DNA of 64,000 nt from Helicobacter ganmani (GCF_003364315.1 NZ_NXLS01000010.1:1-64000), one strand, 5' to 3'; positions 9,253 through 16,921 are shown, numbered from the stretch's first letter. Notes: generated from the sequence alone by a model not told the origin. Program-made: numbers and translations.

Positions 9253-9463
9253 TCCAGCTCCTTATAAATTCTAATTTGTGCTCTTTGATAACTTCTAAGA
9301 CAAATTTTAAATCTTTTGGCTTGAAAGTGTTTTTTAAAACACTCAAAGTCTCTAAATCTACCTTTGCAAAGCACTCATCTTTTAAAATATGGATATGCTT
9401 CGGCTCGTGCTCATTAGCATAAAAGAAAAATTTAAATCCCCTAAGCGTCAATAAAGTTGGCAT
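9233..9463 (-). CDS. DUF4160 protein
   Basis: A 76-residue protein recognised as DUF4160 by GFKFFFYANEHEPKHIHI and the C-terminal FIRSWNDYF. The histidines of HEPKHIHI are the most conserved part of the family and could bind metal. It is the first gene of a two-gene unit with DUF2442. Its own TATAAT box lies 18-23 bases upstream of the start, so the pair can be expressed independently of hsdM. Function unknown; a toxin-like role is only suggested by its partner. Confidence 0.8.
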   Translation of the reverse strand: MPTLLTLRGFKFFFYANEHEPKHIHILKDECFAKVDLETLSVLKNTFKPKDLKFVLEVIKEHKLEFIRSWNDYFKG

Positions 9464-9480
9464 TATGGAATCCCTTTGTG

Positions 9481-9486
9481 ATTATA
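9481..9486 (-). promoter_or_regulatory. -10 box of the DUF4160-DUF2442 pair
   Basis: The reverse complement reads GAATGCTATAATCAC, a consensus TATAAT; the transcript would start about ten bases before ATG 9463. Confidence 0.6.
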
Positions 9487-9509
9487 GCATTCTTTCAAAA
9501 TAATTATAC

Positions 9510-9515
9510 TATAAT
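9510..9515 (+). promoter_or_regulatory. -10 box of putative small RNA
   Basis: TATAAT in the context ATTATACTATAATCC, seven bases before the first base-paired position of the predicted RNA. The spacing fits a start at about 9522. Confidence 0.5.
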
Positions 9516-9521
9516 CCTTGC

Positions 9522-9600
9522 AATTCAGAGAGCTTACCGCGATGAATCGTGGGTGCTTGTTGGCTTAGCTGATGAGAGGTTACTCTGAATTTTGTATTTT
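9522..9600 (+). ncRNA. putative structured small RNA, opposite to the hsd operon
   Basis: Between hsdM and the DUF4160 gene. The 5' end AATTCAGAG (9522-9530) pairs with CTCTGAATT (9583-9591), closing the whole molecule, and is followed at once by T-rich DNA (TTTTGTATTTTT) as in an intrinsic terminator. Inside, CCGCGAT and ATCGTGG form a second helix. A TATAAT box is at the right distance upstream. Together these make a free-standing RNA of about 75-80 nucleotides, size and shape like type I antitoxin or regulatory RNAs of Helicobacter. I found no match to a riboswitch, tRNA, 6S or SRP RNA by eye, and no peptide gene on the other strand. Confidence 0.4.
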
Positions 9601-9643
9601 TATGCTTTTTGCGATTCTTATCACTCTATAATCTTCTACTCTT

Positions 9644-11125
9644 TCATTTTTCTATCAACGCAAGGTTGGCTAGAATCCTTTTATTTAACGCCTCTTCCTC
9701 TTGCATTTGAGATTGCAACTTCTCTTTTAAGTGTGTAAATTCTGTCTCAAAGTCAAAATCTTCCTCACTTTCTTCTAAGCCTACAAATCTACCCGGTGTC
9801 AAAGTGTAGCCGAGTGCGGCGACTTCTTGTAGGGAAGCGGATTTGCAAAAGCCCTTGATGTCTTCGTAGTCTTTTGCCGCTCTCCAATTATGGTAGGTTT
9901 GGCTGATTTTTTGTATTTCATCGCTTGTTAGAATACGATTTTTGCGATTAATCAACTCGCCACAATTTCTTGCGTCTATAAAAAGGATTTCTTTATTTGT
10001 CTTGGAGCGGCGCATAAACCACAGACAAGCGGGGATTTGCGTGTTTAAGAAAAGCTTAGCGGGGAGATTGACAATACAATCAATGAGATTAGATTCTATC
10101 AAGTTTTTGCGTATCTCGCCCTCTGTCGCTGTGTTGCTTGTGAGGCTGCCTTTGGCAAGGACAAATCCTGCCACGCCTTTAGGGGCAAGATGATAGAGGA
10201 AGTGTTGAATCCACGCATAGTTTGCGTTTGTAGTAGGGGGAGTGCCAAACTTCCAACGTCCATCAAGCTTTAAGAGTTCGCCACTATAATCCGAATCGTT
10301 AAAAGGCGGGTTGGCGATGACAAAATCCGCTTTTAAGTCCTTATGCGCGTCATTTAAGAAGCTACCCTCGCTATTCCATTTAACTTGTGAGGAGTCAATT
10401 TGTCTTATGGCAAGATTCATCTTCGCTAGTCGCCAAGTCGTTTGGTTGCTCTCTTGTCCATAAATAGAAATATCATCAATGCTGCCTTGATGGCTTTGCA
10501 CGAAAAGTTCGCTTTGCACAAACATTCCCCCACTGCCACAACAGGGGTCAAATACGCGTCCTTTGTAAGGCTCTAGCATTGCAATAAGAAGCTCTACAAC
10601 GCTTTTTGGTGTGTAAAACTGCCCGCCCTTTTTGCCCTCACTTAGCGCAAACTCACCTAAGAAATATTCAAAAATATGCCCTAAAATATCGCTACTTTGG
10701 GTGGAATCTCCTTGCAAAGAGAGATTAGAGAGCAAGTCAATCAACCCACCTAAACAAATAGAATCTAGATTTTCTTTGGCATAGACTTTAGGTAAAACGC
10801 CTTTAAGGCTTGGGTTTTCTTGCTCTATGGTTTGCATTGCATTATCTAAAAGGCTGCCGATATTGCTTTGTTTGGCGTTTTCCATAATGTAGCCCCACCG
10901 CGCCTTTGTCGGCACGAAAAACGCATTGTAGGCAAGGTATTCGTCTTTATCCTCCGTATCTCCGCCCTCATTTTGCACTCTTTCAAAAGTAGCTTGAAAG
11001 CTATCGGAGATGTATTTTAAGAAAACTAAGCCCAAAACGATATGCTTATACTCGGCGGCGTCAATGTTTTTGCGGAGTTTATCGGCGGATTTAAAAAGTG
11101 TTTGCGCTAAGGTTTGGTGCGTCAT
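9644..11125 (-). CDS. hsdM: type I restriction-modification, DNA methyltransferase subunit
   Basis: A 493-residue HsdM. An N-terminal helical domain (about 1-150) precedes a gamma-class N6-adenine methyltransferase with motif I DPCCGSGG at 193-200 and catalytic motif IV NPPF at 272-275; a coiled tail ends the protein. With HsdS it methylates the host target and with HsdR it forms the nuclease. ATG 11125 has only a weak ribosome binding site. A perfect inverted repeat sits 26 bases upstream. The downstream gene is not hsdS but the DUF4160/DUF2442 pair, so M and S are split by an accessory block. Confidence 0.95.
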   Translation of the reverse strand: MTHQTLAQTLFKSADKLRKNIDAAEYKHIVLGLVFLKYISDSFQATFERVQNEGGDTEDKDEYLAYNAFFVPTKARWGYIMENAKQSNIGSLLDNAMQTIEQENPSLKGVLPKVYAKENLDSICLGGLIDLLSNLSLQGDSTQSSDILGHIFEYFLGEFALSEGKKGGQFYTPKSVVELLIAMLEPYKGRVFDPCCGSGGMFVQSELFVQSHQGSIDDISIYGQESNQTTWRLAKMNLAIRQIDSSQVKWNSEGSFLNDAHKDLKADFVIANPPFNDSDYSGELLKLDGRWKFGTPPTTNANYAWIQHFLYHLAPKGVAGFVLAKGSLTSNTATEGEIRKNLIESNLIDCIVNLPAKLFLNTQIPACLWFMRRSKTNKEILFIDARNCGELINRKNRILTSDEIQKISQTYHNWRAAKDYEDIKGFCKSASLQEVAALGYTLTPGRFVGLEESEEDFDFETEFTHLKEKLQSQMQEEEALNKRILANLALIEK

Positions 11126-11150
11126 AAGAGTCTCTTTGTTGTGGGATTTT

Positions 11151-11168
11151 TTGGTAATATTTTACCAA
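11151..11168. promoter_or_regulatory. operator-like palindrome upstream of hsdM
   Basis: TTGGTAA-TATT-TTACCAA, a perfect seven-base inverted repeat with a four-base spacer, lying over the likely -10/start region of hsdM. It could be the site of a repressor or of self-regulation by the restriction system. Confidence 0.4.
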
Positions 11169-11237
11169 TTTTTTTGGCACAATTTTACCTTAAATAGAAT
11201 GCACTCTCCAATAAAAAGGCTCAACTCTCCTTAAGGA

Positions 11238-11294
11238 TTAATCATTTTTGCTTTTGTAATAGCAACCGCAACTTTGGCAGATTGTATTTTGCAT
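11238..11294 (-). pseudogene. zinc-ribbon gene fragment (third copy)
   Basis: An 18-codon frame, MQNTICQSCG followed by unrelated residues and a stop. The first ten codons and the upstream AGGATTCTTA match the complete zinc-ribbon gene and the copy at the window start. Its ATG overlaps the stop of the EVE-domain remnant (TAATG), so the two were once coupled. The break at the tenth codon marks the junction with the hsdM side of the island. Confidence 0.7.
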
Positions 11295-11486
11295 TAAGAA
11301 TCCTGTGTCATATACTCTGCGAGGAAGTTAAAAAACTCTTTGGAGACTTCAAAATGCCCAAAACGCAGTTTGCTTGCGTAAGCTTTCCATTCTGGGTGCG
11401 GCTTTGCCGTGGCAGAGTTGGCAAAATCCCCCTGCTTGTCCTATTTGAATATGATTTTTTGATGCTATGCCGATGAAGTAGCGCAT
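11294..11486 (-). pseudogene. EVE-domain protein with internal deletion
   Basis: The frame from ATG 11486 (MRYFIGIASKNHIQ, then GFCQLCHGK) gives the start of an EVE-domain protein of the UPF0310 type. After about 31 residues the sequence changes to the family's C-terminus in another frame (KLRFGHFEVSKEFFNFLAEY, ending QDS). Roughly half of a protein of about 145 residues is missing. EVE domains are PUA-like folds that bind modified bases and often accompany modification-dependent restriction. It starts 12 bases after the stop of the GmrSD-like gene, with AAGGA as ribosome binding site, so it was part of that unit. Confidence 0.75.
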
Positions 11487-11498
11487 TGGAGTCCTTAT

Positions 11499-13592
11499 TT
11501 AATCATTTTGTTGCTTTTCTAACGCTTGTCTAATCAATCCTAAACAATAAGGCAATTTTTCCATACCATCTAAAATGACTTCCACTTTTCCATTACCCCA
11601 AATTCCTATATTTGTAACATCTCTTGCTAATTCTTTGGGGTCATTTAATTCATCAAGGTAGATATTAATGCTTAACTTTAAGCGATTTTGCTGTGGGATA
11701 ATATCCACAAAATTAGTATCAAACTTATAAGCAATGTATTGTTTTAAAATTTCTTCTTCTACATTTTCATCAAGTGCCAAAATTTCTTTTCTTAAAATCT
11801 CAAATAATTCTTTACTCTTACCGCTTTGCAAATGCTTATGATTGTCCAAAGTAAAAGTATGTTGTTCTTTTTTGGGTTTATAATTTTCTAAATTTTCTTT
11901 ATCAATTTTGGGATATGCCCAAATTTTTAAAGCATCTTTAGCCAATTCTTTCACTCTTTGCTTAATGCTTGTTTCATTCCAAGACTCTATATTTTTTAAG
12001 CCATTATTCAATCTTAAAGGACTTTCTTTAAAACCACCTTTCATACTTTGTTTTTCTCTAAAAGACTTATTAGAATATTCGGAGTTATAGCCTGTAAATG
12101 TGAGGTTACCTAAAGTATGCAAATATTTTTCGTGGATTTCTCGCCAATTTTCACCTAATTCGTTTTGCCACTCTATGCTATTATCAATATTTTGTGGCAT
12201 AATGTGTTCAATGGTGTATTCATTAATGCTTGTTTTTTCTTTTCTATCAAAATTTTCTAGTTTGTCAAGTAAATAGATTTTCTTTTTGTTGTGATAGATG
12301 TCTTTTTCGCTAAGTGCTTCATTAAAACTTTTATCATTCGGAAAAACTGCATTGCCTTTTTGGAGATTAAAATATGCCTTAACGCCCTCAAGGTATCGTT
12401 CTTTTGTGATATTTTTCATAAAAGATGCAAAAACTTTATTCAAGGCATTCGTAGGGATTCCACAAACTGCCCTTCTTAATATATAGCTTTCTATTAGTTT
12501 TAAGATTTCTAAAAAATCATTCTTGCTTAAAACATTTTCCTTATAATCTCTATAAAGCTCAAGCAAAAATGGATACGCTACTTCACAATCTAATGCTTTA
12601 AGGTTTTCAAATATTGCAAAAAGTTCTTTATCCCCCTCTTTTTTAAAAGCCATAGCACAATAAAAATGTGCATATCTTTGCAAATCAACCAATAAATCCT
12701 GCGTATTGATATTTTTATTTTGCTTATATTCCTTGAAAGATTCGTAAATCTTATCTAAGTTTGGAATTTTGCCCTCATTTTTTATGGTAAGATAATGCCT
12801 TACAAAATAATCAAAACTTTGTTTTTCTTGTTTGTCTTTATTAAAATTTTCCCCAAATTCAATCTCCATAATGCGCCAATATTTTTCATAAAATCCATTT
12901 TGTTTCTCTGGGGGTAAATCCATTAAAACATAGTTGCGTATTAAGTCTGCTTGCGATAAATCTTTGCCTGTGGAATTCATACTTTCAAAAATTAGCTGTG
13001 GGTCGTCTTTGCCTCGCTCTAGCGATACATCAATAATTAAAAGCTTGTTAATGCCTTTGCAAATAGTTTCTAGTTTCTCTTTGTTTTGTTCCAATTTCTT
13101 TTTGAAAAATTCAAAATTATCTTTGATTTTATTTGAAATTTGTGCAGGTTGTGCTTTATCTTTATCTATCAATGAAATAAGCGTGTCTTTATCGTTTTGT
13201 GTGAGGATAAGCTTGTATTTTTCTTCATTTTTACCATATTGATTAATGAGATAATAATCTCTAATTTCAGCTTGTGAAAATCCTCCAATCTCATCATTTG
13301 TAATTTCTCTTAAAGCCTCTAAAAGCAGTGTTAAAGTAGTTAATCTCTGCTGCCCATCTATGACTAAAAGTTTATTAATTGAGCTTTGATGATAAATATC
13401 ATCTTTGATATACACAATAGAGCCTATAAAATGAGCCTTTATTTTCTCATTTGTGCTAATTTTTTCAATATCTTGCCATAATTTCTCACAATGTTCTTTG
13501 TCCCAACTATAAGTTCTCTGATATGGAGGAATAATAAATTGTGTTTTTTGAACATTTAAGAATGTCAAAAATTCTACAGCTTCTGCTTTCAT
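11499..13592 (-). CDS. GmrSD-like DUF262/DUF1524 nuclease with DUF5655 tail
   Basis: A 697-residue protein. The N-terminal DUF262 (PF03235) domain has PYQRTYSW at 23-30 and the DGQQR motif at 79-83, a ParB-like nucleotide-hydrolysing site. The DUF1524 HNH-type nuclease shows IEHIMPQ at 461-467 and HTLGNLT at 492-498. The end (about 590-695) matches DUF5655 (IIPQQNRLKLSI, DVTNIGIWGNGKVEV). GmrSD and relatives cut phage DNA with modified cytosines. The DUF5655 addition and the neighbouring EVE remnant point to a restriction function, by inference. The DNA is A+T-rich compared with hsdM. The gene appears intact. Confidence 0.85.
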   Translation of the reverse strand: MKAEAVEFLTFLNVQKTQFIIPPYQRTYSWDKEHCEKLWQDIEKISTNEKIKAHFIGSIVYIKDDIYHQSSINKLLVIDGQQRLTTLTLLLEALREITNDEIGGFSQAEIRDYYLINQYGKNEEKYKLILTQNDKDTLISLIDKDKAQPAQISNKIKDNFEFFKKKLEQNKEKLETICKGINKLLIIDVSLERGKDDPQLIFESMNSTGKDLSQADLIRNYVLMDLPPEKQNGFYEKYWRIMEIEFGENFNKDKQEKQSFDYFVRHYLTIKNEGKIPNLDKIYESFKEYKQNKNINTQDLLVDLQRYAHFYCAMAFKKEGDKELFAIFENLKALDCEVAYPFLLELYRDYKENVLSKNDFLEILKLIESYILRRAVCGIPTNALNKVFASFMKNITKERYLEGVKAYFNLQKGNAVFPNDKSFNEALSEKDIYHNKKKIYLLDKLENFDRKEKTSINEYTIEHIMPQNIDNSIEWQNELGENWREIHEKYLHTLGNLTFTGYNSEYSNKSFREKQSMKGGFKESPLRLNNGLKNIESWNETSIKQRVKELAKDALKIWAYPKIDKENLENYKPKKEQHTFTLDNHKHLQSGKSKELFEILRKEILALDENVEEEILKQYIAYKFDTNFVDIIPQQNRLKLSINIYLDELNDPKELARDVTNIGIWGNGKVEVILDGMEKLPYCLGLIRQALEKQQND

Positions 13593-13714
13593 TCCCTCTC
13601 CTTTTAATGATTATTTCCAAACCCATATTTTATCAAAAAAAACAAAATTGCAAGGCAATGAATAGAATATTGAATGAAGAATAAGCACAAAATCTTTGAT
13701 TATTATCAATAGGT

Positions 13715-13720
13715 TATAAT
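13715..13720 (+). promoter_or_regulatory. -10 box of the DUF3781 gene
   Basis: TATAAT in AGGTTATAATTTGC, 28 bases before ATG 13748. Confidence 0.6.
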
Positions 13721-13747
13721 TTGCAAGGCAGTTATTGGAGGTATGAG

Positions 13748-13987
13748 ATGAAATCTTTGGTTGAAAATATTGATAAACTTCACACCACGCAAAGAGGAGT
13801 AGCGCGGATAAAGAGGAATTTAGAACTTAAAAGCGATGATATTCTCTCTTGGTGCAAAAAGCAGATTCTAAGTAAGGACGCTACTTTGGAAAAAAGAGGC
13901 AAAAACCTTTATGTGCATTTGCCTCATTGTAAGCTAACAATCCATTCCACAAGCTATACAATCATTACGGCTTATAAGAAAAACTAA
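13748..13987 (+). CDS. DUF3781 protein
   Basis: A 79-residue protein with the DUF3781 pattern: LHTTQRGVARIKRNL, a central WCKKQI, KRGKNLYVH and SYTIITAYKK at the end. ATG 13748 is chosen because GGAGG lies seven bases upstream; an upstream non-ATG start lacks a site. Its stop overlaps the stop of the convergent ClbS-like gene. Function of the family is unknown. Members are usually single, horizontally spread genes near defence or resistance genes, as here. Confidence 0.8.
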   Translation: MKSLVENIDKLHTTQRGVARIKRNLELKSDDILSWCKKQILSKDATLEKRGKNLYVHLPHCKLTIHSTSYTIITAYKKN

Positions 13988-14502
13988 GCCTTTTTTAAGC
14001 TCCTCACACGCTTTTTTATACATTTACTTGCCCAATCATAATGGCTTGAAGTCGCACTCACACAATAGCTCCCAAGGCTTGTGTTGCCGCACCATTTATA
14101 ATACTTTTTGATAAAAAGCTCCTGTGGCGGGAGGCTCTCTATCAGCTCCATACATTCTATGTGGCTTTTTTCTAACATTGCCTTTGCGTTCTCTAATGGC
14201 GTGCTTTGGTGCTTTTGCCAAATCTCCCTATTCATCGCGGGATAGGTTTTGAAATTATAAGGCGCAGGGAGAAAAGGCACAAAATCACTCGTCCTCTCAA
14301 GGTTTGTGCGCACAAAGCGAAGCAAAAGTATCTGCCATTCATACAAATGCACCAGCACATCGCGCAAAGTCTTGTCGCGCTCATTATATTCAAAGGGTGT
14401 GCTTTGTTGTTCAAGCGGGATTTGCTCTATCAACGCAAGCAGAGATTCATAATTTTTCTGACTTAAGGCAAGCAAATCGCTTTTGTTGGTAGGGCGTGGC
14501 AT
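13984..14502 (-). CDS. ClbS/DfsB-family protein
   Basis: A 172-residue protein of the ClbS/DfsB (DUF1706) four-helix family, related to the DinB fold: PRPTNKSDLLALS near the start, VLVHLYEWQILLLRFV in the middle, and ATSSHYDWASKCIKK at the end. ClbS protects colibactin makers by hydrolysing the toxin's cyclopropane warhead; most relatives have unknown substrates. ATG 14502 is chosen over an upstream start because AAAGGA lies directly before it. It stands alone on the minus strand within the resistance part of the island. A protective hydrolase role is inferred only. Confidence 0.8.
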   Translation of the reverse strand: MPRPTNKSDLLALSQKNYESLLALIEQIPLEQQSTPFEYNERDKTLRDVLVHLYEWQILLLRFVRTNLERTSDFVPFLPAPYNFKTYPAMNREIWQKHQSTPLENAKAMLEKSHIECMELIESLPPQELFIKKYYKWCGNTSLGSYCVSATSSHYDWASKCIKKRVRSLKKA

Positions 14503-14561
14503 AGGTGTCCTTTGAACAAATCTCAAGGCATTATAAGATTCTAAGTTTGATTTATACTATT

Positions 14562-15419
14562 TTATGTTTTTAGAATCGTCACATATTGCTTTGCTTCTTT
14601 TGCATAAGGCAGAGTGTGCAAATCTTTAAAATGCACTTTTATAAGCTCCCGCGCATTTTTGGCAAAGAATTTCTCCATTGTTTTAAGCGTTTTTCGCGCT
14701 TGTTTTAAATCCCCTAGTTTATAGCATTTATAGAGACTTTTGCGCTCTTTAGGCTCTAAAAAATGGGGTAAAAACTTATATTCCTTGCCTAGAGAAAAAG
14801 CAAAATTATTTTGTCTTAATGCCACACGCCAAGAAAGCAAAATCAAAAGCCCCTCTCTCATCATCGCTAAATGTGCGTTTGCAAGGAGCACTTCGCCTCT
14901 TAAAATGTCCTTGTGTATGCAAACATAGCGCCAATAAAATTCATTGCAACAGTCCAAAAAGCTCTGTTTGGTTAGAGGCTTGATAAAAAACGCACTATCG
15001 CTTGGCTCATTGATAGGCATAAATTGATTATCTTTATCAAGCAAAACGCGCATTAGCCGCTCATTGTCCTTATACCATTCTATGTCCGCAAGGGGAATAA
15101 GGCTCAAATCTATGCGCACCCCATCATCAAAAAGCACTAAAAAGCTAAACCAACCCTCCCTTAAATCAGGCGGGTAAAGCTCCATAGCTTCAGGCTTTTG
15201 GAGCATTAAAATATTGCCAAAGATTTTAAGCCATTCCTCATCATTTTTAAAGGATTCTAAGTTTTTAGCGTTTAAGAAAAAAGAAATATCATAATCGCAA
15301 AATTTATCTTGCTTGATGTTGGGATTTGCCCTTGAACCCTCTAATGTAACCGCGCGGATAGAATCTGTGCGTTTGACAAAATCTAAAATAAGGGCGAAAA
15401 TTTCTTTTTGCGTGCGCAT
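14562..15419 (-). CDS. ANT(6)-like aminoglycoside 6-nucleotidyltransferase
   Basis: A 285-residue protein, the usual size of the AadE/ANT(6) family. The nucleotidyltransferase signature is present: GSRAN at about 28, followed by DYDI with the two metal-binding aspartates, and a third in RIDLSLIP. ANT(6) enzymes adenylylate streptomycin at the 6-hydroxyl. The sequence is clearly diverged from the mobile alleles as I remember them, so resistance should not be assumed. No transposon or integrase is attached. It is transcribed away from the arsP promoter region. Confidence 0.8.
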   Translation of the reverse strand: MRTQKEIFALILDFVKRTDSIRAVTLEGSRANPNIKQDKFCDYDISFFLNAKNLESFKNDEEWLKIFGNILMLQKPEAMELYPPDLREGWFSFLVLFDDGVRIDLSLIPLADIEWYKDNERLMRVLLDKDNQFMPINEPSDSAFFIKPLTKQSFLDCCNEFYWRYVCIHKDILRGEVLLANAHLAMMREGLLILLSWRVALRQNNFAFSLGKEYKFLPHFLEPKERKSLYKCYKLGDLKQARKTLKTMEKFFAKNARELIKVHFKDLHTLPYAKEAKQYVTILKT

Positions 15420-15572
15420 TGTGGATTCTCCTTTTTAAAGGCTTAAATTTTGCTTTGCATTTTACTATAATAATTTGATGATTTAAAGGTGCAAGCTGCT
15501 TTGAAGTTTCTTACCCCATTTCGCACTAGAAATACTTAATAATAATCTGTTCAGTGTTTATTAAGATTTATA

Positions 15573-15606
15573 TATTATAATATCAACATATATCAATATT
15601 ATAATA
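15573..15606. promoter_or_regulatory. arsP-arsR promoter with operator-like inverted repeat
   Basis: TATTATAATAT (15573-15583) and ATATTATAATA (15596-15606) form a perfect 11-base inverted repeat with a 12-base spacer. Each arm contains TATAAT, so a repressor bound here would cover the -10 element. This is a natural site for the ArsR encoded downstream. Confidence 0.5.
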
Positions 15607-15620
15607 AGGTAGTATTTTTT

Positions 15621-16607
15621 ATGGAAAGTCAATTACTAGAATTTTTCAAATTTTTTGCCATTTATTTCGTTGAGTTATCACTCTTTTTTGTTGTCGTATC
15701 TGTTTTGATTGCTTTTTTAAACAATAGATACAAGAGCAGCTTTGAAAAGCATTTAGGCAAAGATTCTTATCTTAGTTATATAAAAGCTATTCTTTTGGGC
15801 TCTCTTACACCATTTTGTTCTTGTTCTACTATTCCCTTACTTCGTGCATTGCTTAAAACAAATGTAGTTTTTGGTGTATGTATCGCCTATTTGCTTACCT
15901 CTCCGCTTGTTAATCCTATAATTGTGGGAATGTTGTTTATGGCTTTTGGACTGAAAATCACATTGATTTATCTAGCTTTTTTGTTTGTTGCTATTTTTAT
16001 TTTATCCACTATGATACAAAAACTTGATACTCAAAAATTTCTACAAGAAAATTTTAAAAGCACGAATCATAATGACCACTTTAAAGCTAAGAAACCTATT
16101 GATTTCACATCTTTTTCTATTTCTGTCCTGCAAAAATCTAGCTCTTGTTGTGATACTCAAATGAATAAGAATATGTCTTGTTGCACAAAATCTAAAAATA
16201 AAGATTCTATAAAAAATTTATTTTTTCAAAGTTTAAAAGACTATAAAAAACTTATTCCATATATTGCCATAGGTATGGGTATAGGAGCTTTTATACATGG
16301 TTTTATGCCACAGGATTTTTTACAAAATTATCTTGGTGGGTTTGGGATTTTAAATGTGATTTTTGCTGCATTTATTGGCATTTTGCTTTATGTTAGGGTG
16401 GAGGCAATTATACCTATTGGTGTCGCATTACTTGGAGTTGGCGTCAATGAGGGTGTAATAATGAGTTTTTTAATCGCTGGCGCTGGTTGCTCTCTGCCTG
16501 AACTCATATTATTAAAAAGCATATTTAAGTTAAATTTTTTAGCATTGTTTGTTGGGTTGGTTTTATGTATTGCCATAGGATTTGGTATGATTATTTATTT
16601 TTTATAG
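15621..16607 (+). CDS. arsP: ArsP-type organoarsenical/metal efflux permease
   Basis: A 328-residue membrane permease of the DUF318/ArsP family. The N-terminal half has the hallmark GSLTPFCSCSTIPLL (about 55-70) and LLTSPLVNP; the second half repeats the fold and contains GVNEGVIMSFLIAGAGCSLPE. A soluble loop near 170-195 has two Cys pairs (SSCC and SCC), possibly a metal-binding insert. ArsP of Campylobacter exports trivalent organoarsenicals such as reduced roxarsone; related proteins export other thiophilic metals. arsR follows 11 bases later. No arsenate reductase or ArsB/Acr3 gene is near, which favours organoarsenical or other metal efflux. Confidence 0.8.
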   Translation: MESQLLEFFKFFAIYFVELSLFFVVVSVLIAFLNNRYKSSFEKHLGKDSYLSYIKAILLGSLTPFCSCSTIPLLRALLKTNVVFGVCIAYLLTSPLVNPIIVGMLFMAFGLKITLIYLAFLFVAIFILSTMIQKLDTQKFLQENFKSTNHNDHFKAKKPIDFTSFSISVLQKSSSCCDTQMNKNMSCCTKSKNKDSIKNLFFQSLKDYKKLIPYIAIGMGIGAFIHGFMPQDFLQNYLGGFGILNVIFAAFIGILLYVRVEAIIPIGVALLGVGVNEGVIMSFLIAGAGCSLPELILLKSIFKLNFLALFVGLVLCIAIGFGMIIYFL

Positions 16608-16618
16608 TGAGGCATAAG

Positions 16619-16921
16619 ATGAATAAGGTTGATAGTTTTTTAAACATTGTGGGTGCGCTCAATGATGAGACGAGAATATTAATTTTGAATTTTTTATCTG
16701 CAAATGGTGAGACTTGCGTATGTGATTTGCAAAATATGTTAGATATGAAGCAATCACGCTTATCAAGGCATTTGAAAATATTAAAAGATTCAGGCTTTTT
16801 ATATGTAAATCGTAAAGGTGCTTGGGCGTATTATGGGATAAATAATCATTTAACCCCCTTTCATCAACAAGCTTTGCAAGCCATAGAAGAGCTTGATTTA
16901 AGATGTTTGCCACCTTTTTAG
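16619..16921 (+). CDS. arsR: ArsR-family metalloregulator
   Basis: A 100-residue winged-helix repressor. The first recognition region holds ETCVCDLQNML, the CVC metal site of ArsR proteins that sense As(III)/Sb(III), and the DNA-reading helix QSRLSRHLKILKDSG follows. ATG 16619 starts 11 bases after arsP, so both are co-transcribed and probably autoregulated through the inverted repeat at 15573-15606. The 3' end overlaps the convergent zinc-ribbon gene by 24 bases. Confidence 0.9.
   Translation: MNKVDSFLNIVGALNDETRILILNFLSANGETCVCDLQNMLDMKQSRLSRHLKILKDSGFLYVNRKGAWAYYGINNHLTPFHQQALQAIEELDLRCLPPF

Noticed and set aside
9570-9592. CTGATGAG followed by a small hairpin suggested a hammerhead ribozyme
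   Set aside because: The GAAA element and the cleavage-site triplet are not in the required places; the stretch is better explained as part of the closed small RNA.
9522-9600. tRNA-like reading of the structured element
   Set aside because: No anticodon arm, T-loop or CCA end; the acceptor-like stem is nine bases of A+T-rich sequence.
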